Positions 44,157-54,243 of a stretch of DNA of 64,000 nucleotides are shown here, piece by piece. The stretch spans positions 124,001 to 188,000 of the forward strand of contig NZ_JNXC01000022.1 of NCBI RefSeq assembly GCF_000716595.1, in the 5' to 3' direction. This DNA is from Saccharothrix sp. NRRL B-16314 (GTDB lineage Bacteria > Actinomycetota > Actinomycetes > Mycobacteriales > Pseudonocardiaceae). Under the pieces are notes generated by a model. That model saw only the letters and a program-made list of their open reading frames with translations. It was not told where the DNA came from and ran no database searches. Position numbers and translations under genes: made by a program. The stretch's first letter is position 1. Each line of letters begins with the position of its first letter.

Positions 44157-45713
44157 CTAGGCGATTGCCTTGGCCAGCAACCGACCTGTGCGCTCACGCA
44201 CCGAAGGCGTGTCCAGACCGCGCACCACGACGGTGGTCCGCCGCCGCAGCACGTCGTCCACCTCGGTCGCCCACTCGTACCGCTGCGCGTGCGCCACCTG
44301 CGCCCAGATGTCCGGACCGTCGGGGTGCACCCGGTCGAGCAGCGACGGGTCGTCCAACGCCATCGCCAGCACCTCGTGGCTCACCGTGCCGTAGTGCGTG
44401 GCCAGGTGGCTGAGCACGTCGTCCGGCAACGACGGCAGCTCACGCCCCAACTGCGCGCTCACCCGCTCGGGGAGCGAGGCGCCCGGCAACGCCGACGGCA
44501 CGCCGTCGAACGCGTGCGACAGGTCGCGCCCCAGGGCCTCGCCGACGCGGGCCAGGACCGACGCGCCGATCCGCCGGAACGTGGTCCACTTGCCGCCCGC
44601 CACGCTGATCATCCCGCCGCTCCCGCTGGTGATCACCGTCTCGCGCTTGGCGTGGCTGGTGTCGCCGGACCCGCTGTCACCCGGACCCCTGGGCAGCACC
44701 CGCAGCCCGGCGAACGTGTACGCCAACCGCGACCGGTCGAGGGCTTCCGGTGCGATGCCGACCGACGCCTCACCGAGGATCTGGTCGATGTCGGCCTGCG
44801 AGCACCGCACGTCGGCCGGGTCGCCCTCGTACGCCTCGTCGGTCGTGCCCAGCAGCAGCTGCCCTTCCCACGGGATGGCGAACGACACCCGCACGTCGTC
44901 CAACGGGATGGTCATGGCGGCACGCCACGGCGTCTCCGTCTTCATCACCAGGTGCGAGCCCTTGGACAGCCGGATGCTCGGCGCGGCCGACGCGTCCTCC
45001 ATCCGCCGCAGCCGGTCCAGCCACGGTCCGGTCGCGTTGACCACGACCGACGCGTCCACCCCGAACTCCGACCCGTCCAGCCGGTCCCGCAGCTCCACAC
45101 CGGTGACCTGCGAACCGCTCTTGCGCAGTCCCAGGACCTCGACGTGGTTCAGCAGCACCGCACCGGCCTCGGCCGCCGCCCGCGCCGCCGTGATGGCCAC
45201 CCGGGCGTCGTTCATCTGGTGGTCGTAGTAGAGCGCGGCACCGCGCAGCCCTTCGGTGCGCAGGTGCGGCACGTACTCGACCGCACGCCGCGCCGACAGC
45301 ACCTTGCCCATGCCGTCACCGAACCCGGACAGCGCCGAGTACAGCATCACGCCCGCGCCGAGGATCGGCCGCGAGTGCGGCCCACCCCGGTACACCGGCA
45401 CCAGGAACGGCAGCGGCCGGACCAGGTGCGGCGCCAGCCGGTCGCCCAACGCGCGCCGCTCGGCGTGGTTCTCCCGCACCATCGGGACGGCGCCCGGACC
45501 CATCGCCAGGTACCGCAGCCCGCCGTGCACGAGCTTGGACGACGCGCTGGACGTGGCGCCGGCGAAGTCGCCCGCCTCCACCAGGGCCACCCGCAGACCC
45601 GACCGCGCCGCCGCCCACGTGGTGGCGATGCCCAGCGCGCCGCCGCCGATCACGACCAGGTCGAAGGCCCCTTGCCCCAACGCCTCGCGCGCCCTGTCCC
45701 GCTGTTCACTCAT
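44157..45713 (-). CDS. glpD: aerobic glycerol-3-phosphate dehydrogenase
   Basis: 518 residues. FAD enzyme at the inner membrane face that oxidises glycerol-3-phosphate to dihydroxyacetone phosphate and passes electrons to quinone. FAD motif [40 protein letters not shown], and [15 protein letters not shown] are all diagnostic; the C-terminal helical domain is complete. The ATG overlaps the glpK stop by 8 bp. Last gene of the glycerol operon. Confidence 0.95.
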   Translation of the reverse strand: MSEQRDRAREALGQGAFDLVVIGGGALGIATTWAAARSGLRVALVEAGDFAGATSSASSKLVHGGLRYLAMGPGAVPMVRENHAERRALGDRLAPHLVRPLPFLVPVYRGGPHSRPILGAGVMLYSALSGFGDGMGKVLSARRAVEYVPHLRTEGLRGAALYYDHQMNDARVAITAARAAAEAGAVLLNHVEVLGLRKSGSQVTGVELRDRLDGSEFGVDASVVVNATGPWLDRLRRMEDASAAPSIRLSKGSHLVMKTETPWRAAMTIPLDDVRVSFAIPWEGQLLLGTTDEAYEGDPADVRCSQADIDQILGEASVGIAPEALDRSRLAYTFAGLRVLPRGPGDSGSGDTSHAKRETVITSGSGGMISVAGGKWTTFRRIGASVLARVGEALGRDLSHAFDGVPSALPGASLPERVSAQLGRELPSLPDDVLSHLATHYGTVSHEVLAMALDDPSLLDRVHPDGPDIWAQVAHAQRYEWATEVDDVLRRRTTVVVRGLDTPSVRERTGRLLAKAIA

Positions 45714-47211
45714 CGTTGTCGTCCTCGTCGATCCAGCCGACGGTCCGCTCGACCGCCTTCTTCCACTTGCGGTAGCCCTTGTCGCGGGTCTTGGCGTCCA
45801 TCGTCGGCAGCCACTCGGCCGCCTTGTGCCAGTTCTCCCGCAACGACTCGGTGTCCGACCAGTAGCCGACCGCCAACCCGGCCGCGTAGGCCGCGCCCAA
45901 GCACGTGGTCTCGGCGACGATCGGCCGCACCACCGGCACGTCCAGCACGTCGGACAGGAAGCCCATGAGCAGGTTGTTCGCCGTCATGCCGCCGTCGACC
46001 TTCAGCGCGACGAGCTCCACGCCCGAGTCGGCGTTCATCGCGTCCACGACCTCGCGCGTCTGCCACGCGGTCGCCTCCAGCACCGCGCGGGCGATGTGGC
46101 CCTTGTCGATGTAGCCGGTGAGACCCGCGATCACGCCCCGCGCGTCGGACCGCCAGTGCGGCGCGAACAGACCGGAGAACGCGGGCACGAAGTACGCCCC
46201 GCCGTTGTCCTCCACGGTGCGCGCCAACGTCTCGATCTCGGCGGCGCTGGAGATCAGCCCCATCTTGTCCCGGAACCACTGCACCAGCGCGCCGGTCACC
46301 GCGATCGCGCCTTCCAGCGCGTACGCCGCCGGCTGGTCGCCGATCTTGTAGCCGACCGTGGTCAGCAGGCCGTTCTCCGAGACCACCGGCTTGTCACCGG
46401 TGTTGACCAGCAGGAAGCTGCCGGTGCCGTACGTGCACTTGCCCTCGCCGGGCGCGTAGCAGGTCTGGCCGAACAACGCGGCCTGCTGGTCACCGAGCGC
46501 GGACGCCACGGGCACGCCTTCCAGCGTGCCGGTCGCGGTGCCGTAGACCTCGGCGGACGAGCGGATCTCCGGCAGCATCGCCCGGGGCACGCCGATCGCG
46601 TCGACCAGCTCGTCGTCCCAGTCCAGCGTCTCCAGGTTCATCAGCATGGTGCGGCTGGCGTTGGTGACGTCGGTGACGTGGCGACCGGTGAGCTTCCAGA
46701 TCAGCCAGGTGTCCATGGTGCCGAACAGCACCTCGCCCGCTTCGGCGCGCCGGCGCAGGCCGTCGACGTGGTCGAGCAGCCAGCGGACCTTCGGGCCCGA
46801 GAAGTACGTGGCCAGCGGCAGGCCGCACTTCTCCCGGAACCGGTTCTGCTCGCCGAGCTCCTTCACGAGCTGGTCGGTGCGGGTGTCCTGCCAGACGATC
46901 GCGTTGTGCACGGGCTTGCCGGTGGCCTTGTCCCAGACCAGCGTCGTCTCGCGCTGGTTGGTGATGCCGACGGCGGCCAGGTCGTGCACGGTCAGCGACG
47001 CCTTCTGCAGGGCGCCGTGCACGACGTCCAGCACGTTGGCCCAGATCTCCTCGGCGTCGTGCTCGACCCAGCCGGGCCTGGGGAAGATCTGCCGGTGCTC
47101 CTTCTGGGACACGGAGACGATCGCGCCGCCGTGGTCGAAGACGATGCAGCGCGAGGAGGTCGTGCCTTGGTCGATGGCTGCCACGAAGGATCGGGCTGAG
47201 TAGGTGGTCAC
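45706..47211 (-). CDS. glpK: glycerol kinase
   Basis: 501 residues, full length. FGGY kinase: N-terminal [19 protein letters not shown], substrate residues in [33 protein letters not shown] region [12 protein letters not shown], and the C-terminal FGGY signature [21 protein letters not shown]. It phosphorylates glycerol at C3. GTG at 47211; the gene starts 10 bp after the glpF stop and overlaps glpD. Expected to be induced by glycerol through GylR. Confidence 0.97.
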   Translation of the reverse strand: MTTYSARSFVAAIDQGTTSSRCIVFDHGGAIVSVSQKEHRQIFPRPGWVEHDAEEIWANVLDVVHGALQKASLTVHDLAAVGITNQRETTLVWDKATGKPVHNAIVWQDTRTDQLVKELGEQNRFREKCGLPLATYFSGPKVRWLLDHVDGLRRRAEAGEVLFGTMDTWLIWKLTGRHVTDVTNASRTMLMNLETLDWDDELVDAIGVPRAMLPEIRSSAEVYGTATGTLEGVPVASALGDQQAALFGQTCYAPGEGKCTYGTGSFLLVNTGDKPVVSENGLLTTVGYKIGDQPAAYALEGAIAVTGALVQWFRDKMGLISSAAEIETLARTVEDNGGAYFVPAFSGLFAPHWRSDARGVIAGLTGYIDKGHIARAVLEATAWQTREVVDAMNADSGVELVALKVDGGMTANNLLMGFLSDVLDVPVVRPIVAETTCLGAAYAAGLAVGYWSDTESLRENWHKAAEWLPTMDAKTRDKGYRKWKKAVERTVGWIDEDDNDE

Positions 47212-47221
47212 GTGACGCTCC

Positions 47222-47932
47222 TCAGTAGACGGCGATGTCGACGAGCCCGGCCAATGCTCCGCCGATCAGGGGACCGACGACGGGGATCCAGGCGTATCCC
47301 CAATCCGATGCACCCTTTCCGGGGATCGGCAGGACGGCGTGCGCGATGCGGGGGCCGAGGTCGCGCGCGGGGTTGATGGCGTAGCCGGTGGGTCCGCCGA
47401 GGGACATGCCGATGCCGACGACCAGCAGGGCGACGATCAGCACGCCGGTGCCGGAGGTCTCCAGGCCCTTGGTCTGACCGGTCGCGAGGATGACGAACAC
47501 CAGCACGAACGTGGCGATGGCCTCGGTGGTCAGGTTCTGCACGCGGTGGCGGACCTCGGGGCCGGTGGCGAAGATGCCGAGCACCTCACCGGTGTTGGCG
47601 CGGAACTGGCCGAGGTAGGCGAGGTAGCAGAGGACCGCGCCGGTGAACGCCCCGAGCAGCTGCGCGGTGACGTAGAGCGGGACGGTGCTCCAGTCGCCGT
47701 TGTGGATGGCCAGGCCCACGGTCACGGCCGGGTTGAGGTGCGCGCCGGACAGCGGTGCGACGGCGTAGGCACCCGCCAGCACCGCGAAGCCCCAGCCGAA
47801 CGTGATCACCGCCCAGCCCGCGCCGTTCGACTTCGACTTGGCCAACACCACGCCCGCGACGACGCCGTTGCCGAGCAGCAACAGCAGTGCGGTGCCCAGG
47901 AACTCCCCGATGAAGATCGACTGGTTGGTCAT
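47222..47932 (-). CDS. glpF: glycerol facilitator (aquaglyceroporin)
   Basis: 236 residues, six helices. Both NPA boxes are seen: [11 protein letters not shown] and [12 protein letters not shown]; the Asp after the second box is typical of glycerol-conducting channels. ATG at 47932 with GAGAGGG 7 bases upstream; the longer frame upstream is not used. A GylR-like operator lies at 47960-47976, just upstream of a -10-like TATTCA. Confidence 0.94.
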   Translation of the reverse strand: MTNQSIFIGEFLGTALLLLLGNGVVAGVVLAKSKSNGAGWAVITFGWGFAVLAGAYAVAPLSGAHLNPAVTVGLAIHNGDWSTVPLYVTAQLLGAFTGAVLCYLAYLGQFRANTGEVLGIFATGPEVRHRVQNLTTEAIATFVLVFVILATGQTKGLETSGTGVLIVALLVVGIGMSLGGPTGYAINPARDLGPRIAHAVLPIPGKGASDWGYAWIPVVGPLIGGALAGLVDIAVY

Positions 47933-47959
47933 CCACGCGCCCTCTCTGACCTGAATACC

Positions 47960-47976
47960 GTTCGACATTGTCGTAC
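47960..47976. promoter_or_regulatory. GylR-type operator of the glp operon
   Basis: GTTCGAC-N3-GTCGTAC, an inverted repeat with one mismatch. The same site with perfect arms stands before gylR (48841-48857). It lies next to the -10 of glpF and is suited to block RNA polymerase. Confidence 0.7.
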
Positions 47977-48050
47977 GGTGCGCGTGAATCCTGTGCCGAC
48001 GCTCACAAGATGTCAACCCTCCCGAAGCGGTCCGGTAACCGGGCCGCGCT

Positions 48051-48818
48051 CTACCAGGGGATGGCGCCGAGTTCGCGCGAGATGGACCGCGCGGCCTCGC
48101 GGACGTAGGAGACGAGTTCGGCGCGGGGCTGCTTCTTCTCGTCGCACAGCCGCTCGACCGGCCCGGAGATGCCCACGGCGCCCACGGTCACCGCACGGCG
48201 GTCCCGGATGGGCGCGGCCAGCGACACCTCGCCCTCGACCAGCTCCTCCACGTCACTCGCCCAGCCGCGCTGCCTGACCTGCTCCAACGCGTCGCTGAGC
48301 CGGTCGAGGCCGGTGATGGTGGCGGCGGTGTAGGCCTTGAGGGGCTCGTCGTCGGCGAGGCCGAGGCCGACCGGGTCGTCGGCGAGCAGGACCTTGCCCA
48401 GCGCGCTGGCGTGCGAGGGCAGGAGGGCGCCGACTTCGAGGACCTGGCGCGAGTTGTCCGGGCGGAACACGTGGTGCACGACCAGGACCTGGTTCTCGTG
48501 CAGGGTGCCGATGCGGACGCTCTCCATGCTGCGCGAGGCCAGCGAGTCCGACCAGTTCAGCGCGCGGGTGCGGAGCTCGTTGCCGTCGAGGTAGCTGCTG
48601 CCGATGTGGAACAGCGCCGCGCCGAGCTGGTACTTGCCCGTGTCCGGCGACTGCTCGACGAACCCGACCAGCTGCAACGTCCGCAGGATGCCGTGGACTG
48701 TCGGTTTGGGCAGCTCGAGGGCCCGCGCCAACTCCGCGACCCCCATCCGCCGCGCCCCGCTGGCCAGCAGCCGCAACACGGCGGCTGCCCGTTCGATGGA
48801 CTGGATGGGACCGGGCAC
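48051..48818 (-). CDS. gylR: IclR-family glycerol operon regulator
   Basis: 255 residues. The winged HTH is at the N-terminus ([52 protein letters not shown]), followed by the IclR effector domain ([48 protein letters not shown]). Directly upstream of glpF-K-D in the same orientation, as in the Streptomyces gyl operon, where GylR represses until glycerol-3-phosphate binds. GTG at 48818 has TAGAGT 6 bases upstream: leaderless. A perfect palindrome precedes it. Confidence 0.93.
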   Translation of the reverse strand: MPGPIQSIERAAAVLRLLASGARRMGVAELARALELPKPTVHGILRTLQLVGFVEQSPDTGKYQLGAALFHIGSSYLDGNELRTRALNWSDSLASRSMESVRIGTLHENQVLVVHHVFRPDNSRQVLEVGALLPSHASALGKVLLADDPVGLGLADDEPLKAYTAATITGLDRLSDALEQVRQRGWASDVEELVEGEVSLAAPIRDRRAVTVGAVGISGPVERLCDEKKQPRAELVSYVREAARSISRELGAIPW

Positions 48819-48840
48819 GCGATCACTCTAGCGCGGAACC

Positions 48841-48857
48841 GTTCGACCATGTCGAAC
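48841..48857. promoter_or_regulatory. GylR-type operator upstream of gylR
   Basis: GTTCGAC-CAT-GTCGAAC, perfect 7-bp arms, 11 bp upstream of the -10-like TAGAGT (48825-48830). It shares both arms with the glpF site except for one base, which supports a common regulator and autoregulation. Confidence 0.75.
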
Positions 48858-48882
48858 TCGAGCGGTCCGGTGTGTCCCGGGC

Positions 48883-49782
48883 TCAGAGGTCGAGCGACCA
48901 GGTCTGCGCTTCCAGGTCGTCGCGCCCGTACAGGTGGTCCGGCGTGCTCTTGTCGAGCGTGAACCCGGCCTTCTCGTAGATGTGCCGTGACGCCGCCAGC
49001 CCGGACACCGTCCACAGCACCATCCGCCGGTACCCGGCCCGGCGGGCGAAGCGGAGGCACTCCTCGACCAGGCGGGCGCCGATGCCGAGGCCGCGGGCGG
49101 CCGGTTCGACCAGGAGGAGGCGGAGTCGGGCGGTGCGGTCGTCGTCCCGGACGCAGAAGATCGAGCCGACCGGTTCGCCGTCGACCTCCGCGATCCACGC
49201 CGCTTCGTGGTCGGGGGAGTGGTGCTCGACGTACTCGGCCGCCACCCGCGCCACCAGCGCCTCGAAGGTCTGGTCGAAGCCGTGCTCCTCCGCGTACCGC
49301 GCCCCGTGCCGGTTCACCACCCAGCCCAGGTCGCCGGGCCGCAGCGGTCGCAGCACGTACGACCGGGGCGTGCCGGTGAGGAGGCGTTCGATCCTGCGCA
49401 TGGCCGCCACCAGTTCCAGGCGGTCGGACGGCGGGACGCGGTCCAGCAGGGCGCCGATCTCCGCGTCGGAACGGGCGTTCAGGTCGGCGAACACCGACTC
49501 GCCGCGCGGGGTGAGCGTGACGACGTGGCGGCGCGAGTCGCGGGACGACGGCGCACGGCTGACCAGGCCGTCGCGTTCGAAGGACGTCAGGATCCGGCTC
49601 AGGTACCCCGCGTCCAGCGCCAGCGCGGCGCGCAGGTCGGGCACCTCGCACGGCCCGGCGGACAGTTCGAACAGCACCCGCACCTCGGTCAGCGAGTACG
49701 GCGACGCCAGGTAACTCCGGTCGAGCACGCCGATCACGCCGGTGTAGAAGCGGTTGAACGCGCGGACGTCCGCGACCGTCAT
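48883..49782 (-). CDS. MarR regulator fused to GNAT acetyltransferase
   Basis: 299 residues. Residues 1-140 are a MarR winged HTH (RVLFELSAGPCEVPDLRAALALDAGYLSRILTSFERDGLVSR, wing SSRDSRRHVVTLTPRG); residues 145-299 are a GNAT with acetyl-CoA loop LRLLLVEPAARGLGIGARLVEECL and C-terminal YEKAGFTLDK. Such HTH-GNAT fusions are known in actinobacteria and streptomycetes; their acetyl acceptors are unknown. ATG at 49782 with GAGGGAG 6 bases upstream, inside the large palindrome at 49784-49819. Confidence 0.93.
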   Translation of the reverse strand: MTVADVRAFNRFYTGVIGVLDRSYLASPYSLTEVRVLFELSAGPCEVPDLRAALALDAGYLSRILTSFERDGLVSRAPSSRDSRRHVVTLTPRGESVFADLNARSDAEIGALLDRVPPSDRLELVAAMRRIERLLTGTPRSYVLRPLRPGDLGWVVNRHGARYAEEHGFDQTFEALVARVAAEYVEHHSPDHEAAWIAEVDGEPVGSIFCVRDDDRTARLRLLLVEPAARGLGIGARLVEECLRFARRAGYRRMVLWTVSGLAASRHIYEKAGFTLDKSTPDHLYGRDDLEAQTWSLDL

Positions 49783-49783
49783 C

Positions 49784-49819
49784 GTTGACTCCCTCAACAG
49801 AACTGTTGACGGAGTCAAC
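49784..49819. promoter_or_regulatory. 36-bp near-perfect palindrome at the MarR-GNAT start
   Basis: Two 17-bp arms with one mismatch around a central AA. Within it are nested palindromes: GTTGA-N5-TCAAC (49784-49798), TCAACAG-AA-CTGTTGA (49794-49809) and GTTGAC-N3-GTCAAC (49805-49819). It begins one base before the ATG on the minus strand and contains the ribosome site. Probably the autoregulatory operator; it can also fold as an RNA hairpin that hides the ribosome site. Confidence 0.75.
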
Positions 49820-49820
49820 C

Positions 49821-51269
49821 TTAGTCTTGCGGTCGGTAGACGGCCAGGGCCGCCGGGCGGGAGCGGAACTCGAACGTGGAACCGGTGGGCCCGACCTCGC
49901 CGTCCGTCGCGATCGCGACCGCGCCGTCGAGCAGCCGCACGTCCAGCCACCGCGTCTCCAGGTGCCGGTACGTCCGGCTGTGGTGCAGGGAGCCGAGCAG
50001 CGCGCCGACGAAGAACCTCGCCCGGGAGAACCGCGTGTCGGCGCGGATGTACCGGACGTCCATCAGCCCCGCGTCCAACGCCGGCCGCATAGTCGGCGCG
50101 AAGCCCTTCGGCCGGTACGGGCCGTTGCCGACGAACAGCATCCAGATCAGCTGCGGCTCGCCGTTCAGCTCGACCCGCATCGGCCGGGACGTGCGCAGCA
50201 CCCGGGCCAGCGCGATGGCCGCCGCCGGCCACTTGCCCCACCGGTCCTGCAACTTCTCCCGCAGCCGCACCATGTCCGGGTAGCCGCCGAGGCTCGCCGT
50301 GTTGACGAACCACCGCGGCCCGGCGCCGTCCACCGACACCGCGGCCAGGTCCACCAGCACACCCTCGCCTTCCGCCACGGCCCGCGCGGTGTCCTCCACC
50401 CCGTGCACGCCGACGTCCCGGGCGAAGTGGTTCAGCGTCCCCGCCGGCACCAACGCGAACGGCAGCCGGTGCGCCGCCGCGACCGCAGCGACCGCCGCGA
50501 CCGAGCCGTCACCGCCCGCCACGCCCAGTGCTTGCGGAGCGTGGTCGTCGATCACCGTGTCGAGATCGTCGATTCCCACGATCGTGGCTTTCGGCCACTC
50601 CTGCGCCACTTCCTCGGCCGGGTCGGACGCGCCGAGGCTCGTCGCACCCAGGCCCGCGTTCCGGTTCACCACGACCACCAGGCCCTCGCCGTCGACCAGC
50701 GCCGCCAACGACTGGTGCTCCCGCGCCGTCGCCCGCTCGGTCCGGCCCAACGGCCACCAACGCCTGGTCAGCAGGCCCGCGGCGACCCCGATGGCGGCGC
50801 CCGCGGCCACGTCGGACGGCCAGTGGACGCCCGTGTGGACCCGCGAGTACGCGACCGCCGCCGCGACCGGTGCGACCGCCACCCCCAGCGCGGGCGACTC
50901 CATCGCCAACGCCGTGGTGAACGCCGCCGCCGACGCCGCGTGCCCGGACGGGAACGACGACGACGTCGGCCGCTTCGTCAGCCGCCGGGGCTCCTCCAGC
51001 AGGTCCGCGGCCGGCCGCCGGCGCGGGAACAGCCGCTTCGCCACCAGGCTCGCGCTGAAACTCGCACCCGCGATGGCCGCCACCCCGCGCAGCGCCGCCC
51101 GCCGGCCCACCCCCTTGCGCGCGGCCAGCGCACCAGCGACGACGAGCCACAACGCGCTGTGGTTCGCGACGCGCGACAACCTTTTCAGCCCGTGATCGAC
51201 AGGCGACGGTCGCAGGGCGCCGGAACGCCTCATGAGGGCCAGGTCCAGGCGGTTCACGCGGCGCAGCAC
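49821..51269 (-). CDS. PAP2 phosphatase-diacylglycerol kinase fusion
   Basis: 482 residues. The N-terminal half is a PAP2 membrane phosphatase: KRLFPRRRP (motif 1), SSSFPSGHAAS (motif 2) and SRVHTGVHWPSD (motif 3). The C-terminal half is a DAGK/sphingosine-kinase-like catalytic domain with VAGGDGSVAAV and LVPAGTLNHFARD. Both catalytic motifs look intact, so it could phosphorylate and dephosphorylate lipids at the membrane. GTG at 51269 follows TAACGT by 6 bases. A second, separate lipid kinase is at 59101. Confidence 0.93.
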   Translation of the reverse strand: MLRRVNRLDLALMRRSGALRPSPVDHGLKRLSRVANHSALWLVVAGALAARKGVGRRAALRGVAAIAGASFSASLVAKRLFPRRRPAADLLEEPRRLTKRPTSSSFPSGHAASAAAFTTALAMESPALGVAVAPVAAAVAYSRVHTGVHWPSDVAAGAAIGVAAGLLTRRWWPLGRTERATAREHQSLAALVDGEGLVVVVNRNAGLGATSLGASDPAEEVAQEWPKATIVGIDDLDTVIDDHAPQALGVAGGDGSVAAVAAVAAAHRLPFALVPAGTLNHFARDVGVHGVEDTARAVAEGEGVLVDLAAVSVDGAGPRWFVNTASLGGYPDMVRLREKLQDRWGKWPAAAIALARVLRTSRPMRVELNGEPQLIWMLFVGNGPYRPKGFAPTMRPALDAGLMDVRYIRADTRFSRARFFVGALLGSLHHSRTYRHLETRWLDVRLLDGAVAIATDGEVGPTGSTFEFRSRPAALAVYRPQD

Positions 51270-51349
51270 ACCCGAACGTTATCCCCGGGAACGACGAGAC
51301 GCCCGATTGGATCACTGAGGAAAGTTCCGAATGCGCCTACTGTTAGAGG

Positions 51350-52708
51350 ATGCAGCGGCGGATCTTCGGCATTGAGACTGAGTTCGGGGTGACCTGCACC
51401 TTCCACGGGCAGCGCAGGCTGTCCCCGGATGAGGTCGCGCGTTATCTGTTCCGCCGGGTCGTCTCGTGGGGACGCTCGTCGAACGTCTTCCTGCGCAACG
51501 GCTCTCGGCTCTACCTGGACGTCGGCTCGCACCCCGAGTACGCGACGGCGGAATGCGACGACCTCGCCCAGCTCGTGACGCATGACAAGGCTGGTGAGCG
51601 GATCCTCGAAGACCTGCTCGTCGACGCCGAGCGCAGGCTCGCCGACGAGGGCATCGGGGGAGACATCTTCCTGTTCAAGAACAACACCGACTCCGCGGGC
51701 AACTCGTACGGTTGCCATGAGAACTACCTGGTCGCGCGGGCGGGGGAGTTCTCCCGCATCGCCGACGTCCTGCTGCCGTTCCTGGTGACCCGGCAGCTCA
51801 TCTGCGGCGCGGGCAAGGTGCTCCAGACGCCCCGCGGAGCGGTCTACTGCCTGTCGCAGCGGGCCGAGCACATCTGGGAGGGCGTGTCCAGCGCCACCAC
51901 CCGGTCGCGGCCCATCATCAACACCCGCGACGAGCCGCACGCCGACGCCGAGCGCTACCGCAGGCTGCACGTCATCGTCGGCGACTCGAACATGTCCGAG
52001 GTGACCACGCTGCTCAAGGTGGGCAGCGCGAACCTGGTCCTGGAGATGATCGAGCAGGGCGTCCAGTTCCGCGATTTCAGCCTGGACAACCCGATCCGCG
52101 CGATCCGCGAGATCAGCCACGACCTGACCGGCCGCCGCACCGTCCGCCTCGCGGGCGGCAAGGAGGCCTCGGCGCTGGACATCCAGCGCGAGTACTACGA
52201 GCGCGCGGTGGAGCACGTGGCCAAGCGCGCGCCGGACCCGATGGCCGAGCGGGTGCTCGAACTGTGGGGCCGCACGCTGGACGCGGTCGAGGCCGAGGAC
52301 CTGTCCAAGATCGACCGCGAGATCGACTGGGCCATCAAGCACCGGCTGATGGAGCGCTACCAGGCCAAGCACGGCATGGACCTGTCCAACCCGCGGATCG
52401 CCCAGCTCGACCTCGCCTACCACGACATCAGGCGCGGCCGGGGCATCTTCGACCTGCTCCAGCGCAAAGACCAGGTGGAACGGGTGACCGACGACGGCGA
52501 GATCGAGGCCGCCAAGGACACCCCGCCGCAGACCACTCGGGCCAAGCTGCGCGGTGACTTCATCGCCGCCGCGCAGGCCGCGGGCCGTGACTTCACGGTG
52601 GACTGGGTGCACCTGAAGCTGAACGACCAGGCGCAGCGCACCGTGCTGTGCAAGGACCCGTTCCGCGCGGTGGACGAGCGCGTGGAACGGCTGATCAACT
52701 CGCTGTAG
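51350..52708 (+). CDS. pafA: Pup-protein ligase
   Basis: 452 residues. Couples the C-terminal Glu of Pup to substrate lysines with ATP. The catalytic N-terminal domain shows Glu9 and Glu11 in FGIETEFG, Asp57 ([15 protein letters not shown]), [20 protein letters not shown] and [26 protein letters not shown]. Shorter than Dop because it lacks the extra loop. ATG at 51350 follows TACTGT by 6 bases (leaderless); no damage-type nonamer precedes it. In mycobacteria it is beside pafBC; here 2.6 kb separate them. Confidence 0.97.
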   Translation: MQRRIFGIETEFGVTCTFHGQRRLSPDEVARYLFRRVVSWGRSSNVFLRNGSRLYLDVGSHPEYATAECDDLAQLVTHDKAGERILEDLLVDAERRLADEGIGGDIFLFKNNTDSAGNSYGCHENYLVARAGEFSRIADVLLPFLVTRQLICGAGKVLQTPRGAVYCLSQRAEHIWEGVSSATTRSRPIINTRDEPHADAERYRRLHVIVGDSNMSEVTTLLKVGSANLVLEMIEQGVQFRDFSLDNPIRAIREISHDLTGRRTVRLAGGKEASALDIQREYYERAVEHVAKRAPDPMAERVLELWGRTLDAVEAEDLSKIDREIDWAIKHRLMERYQAKHGMDLSNPRIAQLDLAYHDIRRGRGIFDLLQRKDQVERVTDDGEIEAAKDTPPQTTRAKLRGDFIAAAQAAGRDFTVDWVHLKLNDQAQRTVLCKDPFRAVDERVERLINSL

Positions 52709-52720
52709 ACCAGCGGGGAC

Positions 52721-52753
52721 GACCCCGGGCCGGGTGGGCCCGGGGTCTTCTTC
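52721..52753 (+). terminator. terminator after pafA
   Basis: GACCCCGGGCC (52721-52731), loop GGGTG, GGCCCGGGGTC (52737-52747), then TTCTTC. An 11-bp perfect stem right after the stop separates pafA from the following ArsR operon. Confidence 0.88.
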
Positions 52754-52760
52754 GGCCCCA

Positions 52761-52789
52761 TTGACAAAACAGTTTTTTACGTACAAGCT
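52761..52789 (+). promoter_or_regulatory. promoter of ArsR-SRPBCC operon
   Basis: Perfect -35 TTGACA (52761-52766), 17-bp spacer and -10-like CAAGCT (52784-52789), 10 bases before the ATG. The surrounding stretch is T-rich (runs of T at 52773-52778 and 52792-52796), which stands out in the GC-rich background and may hold the ArsR site. Confidence 0.5.
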
Positions 52790-52799
52790 GGTTTTTGCG

Positions 52800-53360
52800 A
52801 TGAGAGACGTCCTGTACCTGGAGCAGATCGAGCAGGCCGAGGCACTGCTCAAGCCGCAGCGCATCGAGGTGCTGCGGCAGTTGGCCGAGCCGCGGTCGTG
52901 CACCGAGGTGGCGGCGGTGCTCGACCAGACCCCGCAGCGGGTCTACTACCACGTGAAACGCCTGGTCGAAGCCGGTCTCGTGACGCTGGTGAGTGAGCGA
53001 CGCGTGCGTGGCATCAACGAGGGCGTGTACCAGGCGAGCGCGCGTTCGTACTGGCTGTCGCCCGGCCTCGTCGGCCGTCTCGGGCTGCGCCGGGCGCAGG
53101 ACGAGTTGAGCCTGGGGTACCTGCTGGACCTCGTGGAACGGGTCCAGGCGGACATCGCGGGCCTCGACCGGACGCGGCCCGAGCTGCCGTCGCTCGGCGT
53201 GTCCGGCGAGATCCGGCTGCGGCCCGACCAGCGGCAGGAGTTCTTCGCCGACCTCAAGACGACATTGCAGGACTTGTTCGCCCGCTACGGCGGAGCGGAG
53301 GGCGACGCCTTCCGGCTGGCCGTGGCGTGCTACCCGATCGAGGAGGAGACCGATGACTGA
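52800..53360 (+). CDS. ArsR-type winged-helix regulator
   Basis: 186 residues. HTH at about 10-70 (QAEALLKPQRIEVLRQLAEPRSCTEVAAVLDQTPQRVYYHVKRLVEAGLVTLV), then a C-terminal helical region with no metal-binding Cys pattern. ArsR proteins next to SRPBCC-domain proteins are a common pair. ATG at 52800; no Shine-Dalgarno, promoter very close upstream, so a leader of only a few bases. Overlaps the SRPBCC gene by 8 bp. Confidence 0.88.
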   Translation: MRDVLYLEQIEQAEALLKPQRIEVLRQLAEPRSCTEVAAVLDQTPQRVYYHVKRLVEAGLVTLVSERRVRGINEGVYQASARSYWLSPGLVGRLGLRRAQDELSLGYLLDLVERVQADIAGLDRTRPELPSLGVSGEIRLRPDQRQEFFADLKTTLQDLFARYGGAEGDAFRLAVACYPIEEETDD

Positions 53361-54228
53361 GACCGTGGTCCTTCGCGTCCGCACCAGCGCGTCCGCTGAC
53401 CGGGTGCGGCAGGCGGTGACCGACGCGGGCGAGCTGAGCACGTGGCTGGCCGAGCACGCGGAAGTCCGGCTGCCCGACCGGTTCGTGTTCTGGGGCAGGT
53501 ACACGCCCGAGGGCGACGAGCCGCACCAGACGGTGCAGCACGCCGACGACCGGTCGTTGCGGTTCGGCTGGAGGGTCGGCGGCGAGGACACCACCGTCGA
53601 GCTCTCCTGGGCGGCGCAGGACGGCGACACCGTCGTCACGCTGTCGCAGACCCACTTCGCGGGCTGGGAGGCGGCCGTCGCGGAGACCGGCGTGCTCGGC
53701 CAGCTCTACACGTACTGGGCGCTGTCCCTGGCCAACCTGGTCGACCACGTCGAAGGGCGCCCGCTGACGCCGAAGGTCGACTTCAGCAGCAGCGAGATGC
53801 GCGCCGAGGTGGTGATCGGCGCGCCGGTCGAGGCGGTGGCCCGGTCGCTGGTCGAGTCCGAGCAGTACTCGCGGTGGTTCGGCGCGAAGATCGACATCGA
53901 GGCGTGGGAGGGCGGTCGGGTCGCCATGGGCGGCTTCGACGCGACCCCCGAGCCCGCGAAGGTGCTGGAGTTCGTGCCCGGCGAGCGGATGTGCGTCGAC
54001 TGGGGCGGCATGGTGGCGACGTGGGAGCTGGCCGAGTCGGGCGGCGGCACCCGGCTGACGTTCGTGCAGAGCGGGTTCGACGCCGACAAGCCGCCGTACG
54101 GGGCGTGGGCCGGTTGGCTGTCGGGGGTGGGGGAACTGCGCCGGTACCACGAGCTGGCCGACTGGCGGCCGATCTGGCTGCGCCCGGACGTGCCCGGCCT
54201 GCCCGAAGGGATGCTCACCGGCGGCTGA
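53353..54228 (+). CDS. two-domain SRPBCC (AHSA1/START-like) protein
   Basis: 291 residues in two SRPBCC halves: residues 1-140 (RTSASADRVRQAVTDAGELSTWLAEHAEVRLPDRFVFWGRYTPEG) and 145-291 (EVVIGAPVEAVARSLVESEQYSRWFGAKIDIEAWEGGRVAMGG). The fold forms a deep pocket for hydrophobic ligands, so binding or detoxifying a lipophilic compound sensed by the ArsR partner is plausible. ATG at 53353 overlaps the ArsR gene. A GC-rich repeat tract follows the stop. Confidence 0.85.
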   Translation: MTETVVLRVRTSASADRVRQAVTDAGELSTWLAEHAEVRLPDRFVFWGRYTPEGDEPHQTVQHADDRSLRFGWRVGGEDTTVELSWAAQDGDTVVTLSQTHFAGWEAAVAETGVLGQLYTYWALSLANLVDHVEGRPLTPKVDFSSSEMRAEVVIGAPVEAVARSLVESEQYSRWFGAKIDIEAWEGGRVAMGGFDATPEPAKVLEFVPGERMCVDWGGMVATWELAESGGGTRLTFVQSGFDADKPPYGAWAGWLSGVGELRRYHELADWRPIWLRPDVPGLPEGMLTGG

Positions 54229-54243
54229 ACAGGACCGACGGCC

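Noticed and set aside
51321..51343. RecA-NDp promoter upstream of pafA
   Set aside because: A TANNNT -10 (TACTGT) exists, but the nonamer position reads AAAGTTCCG, which does not fit.
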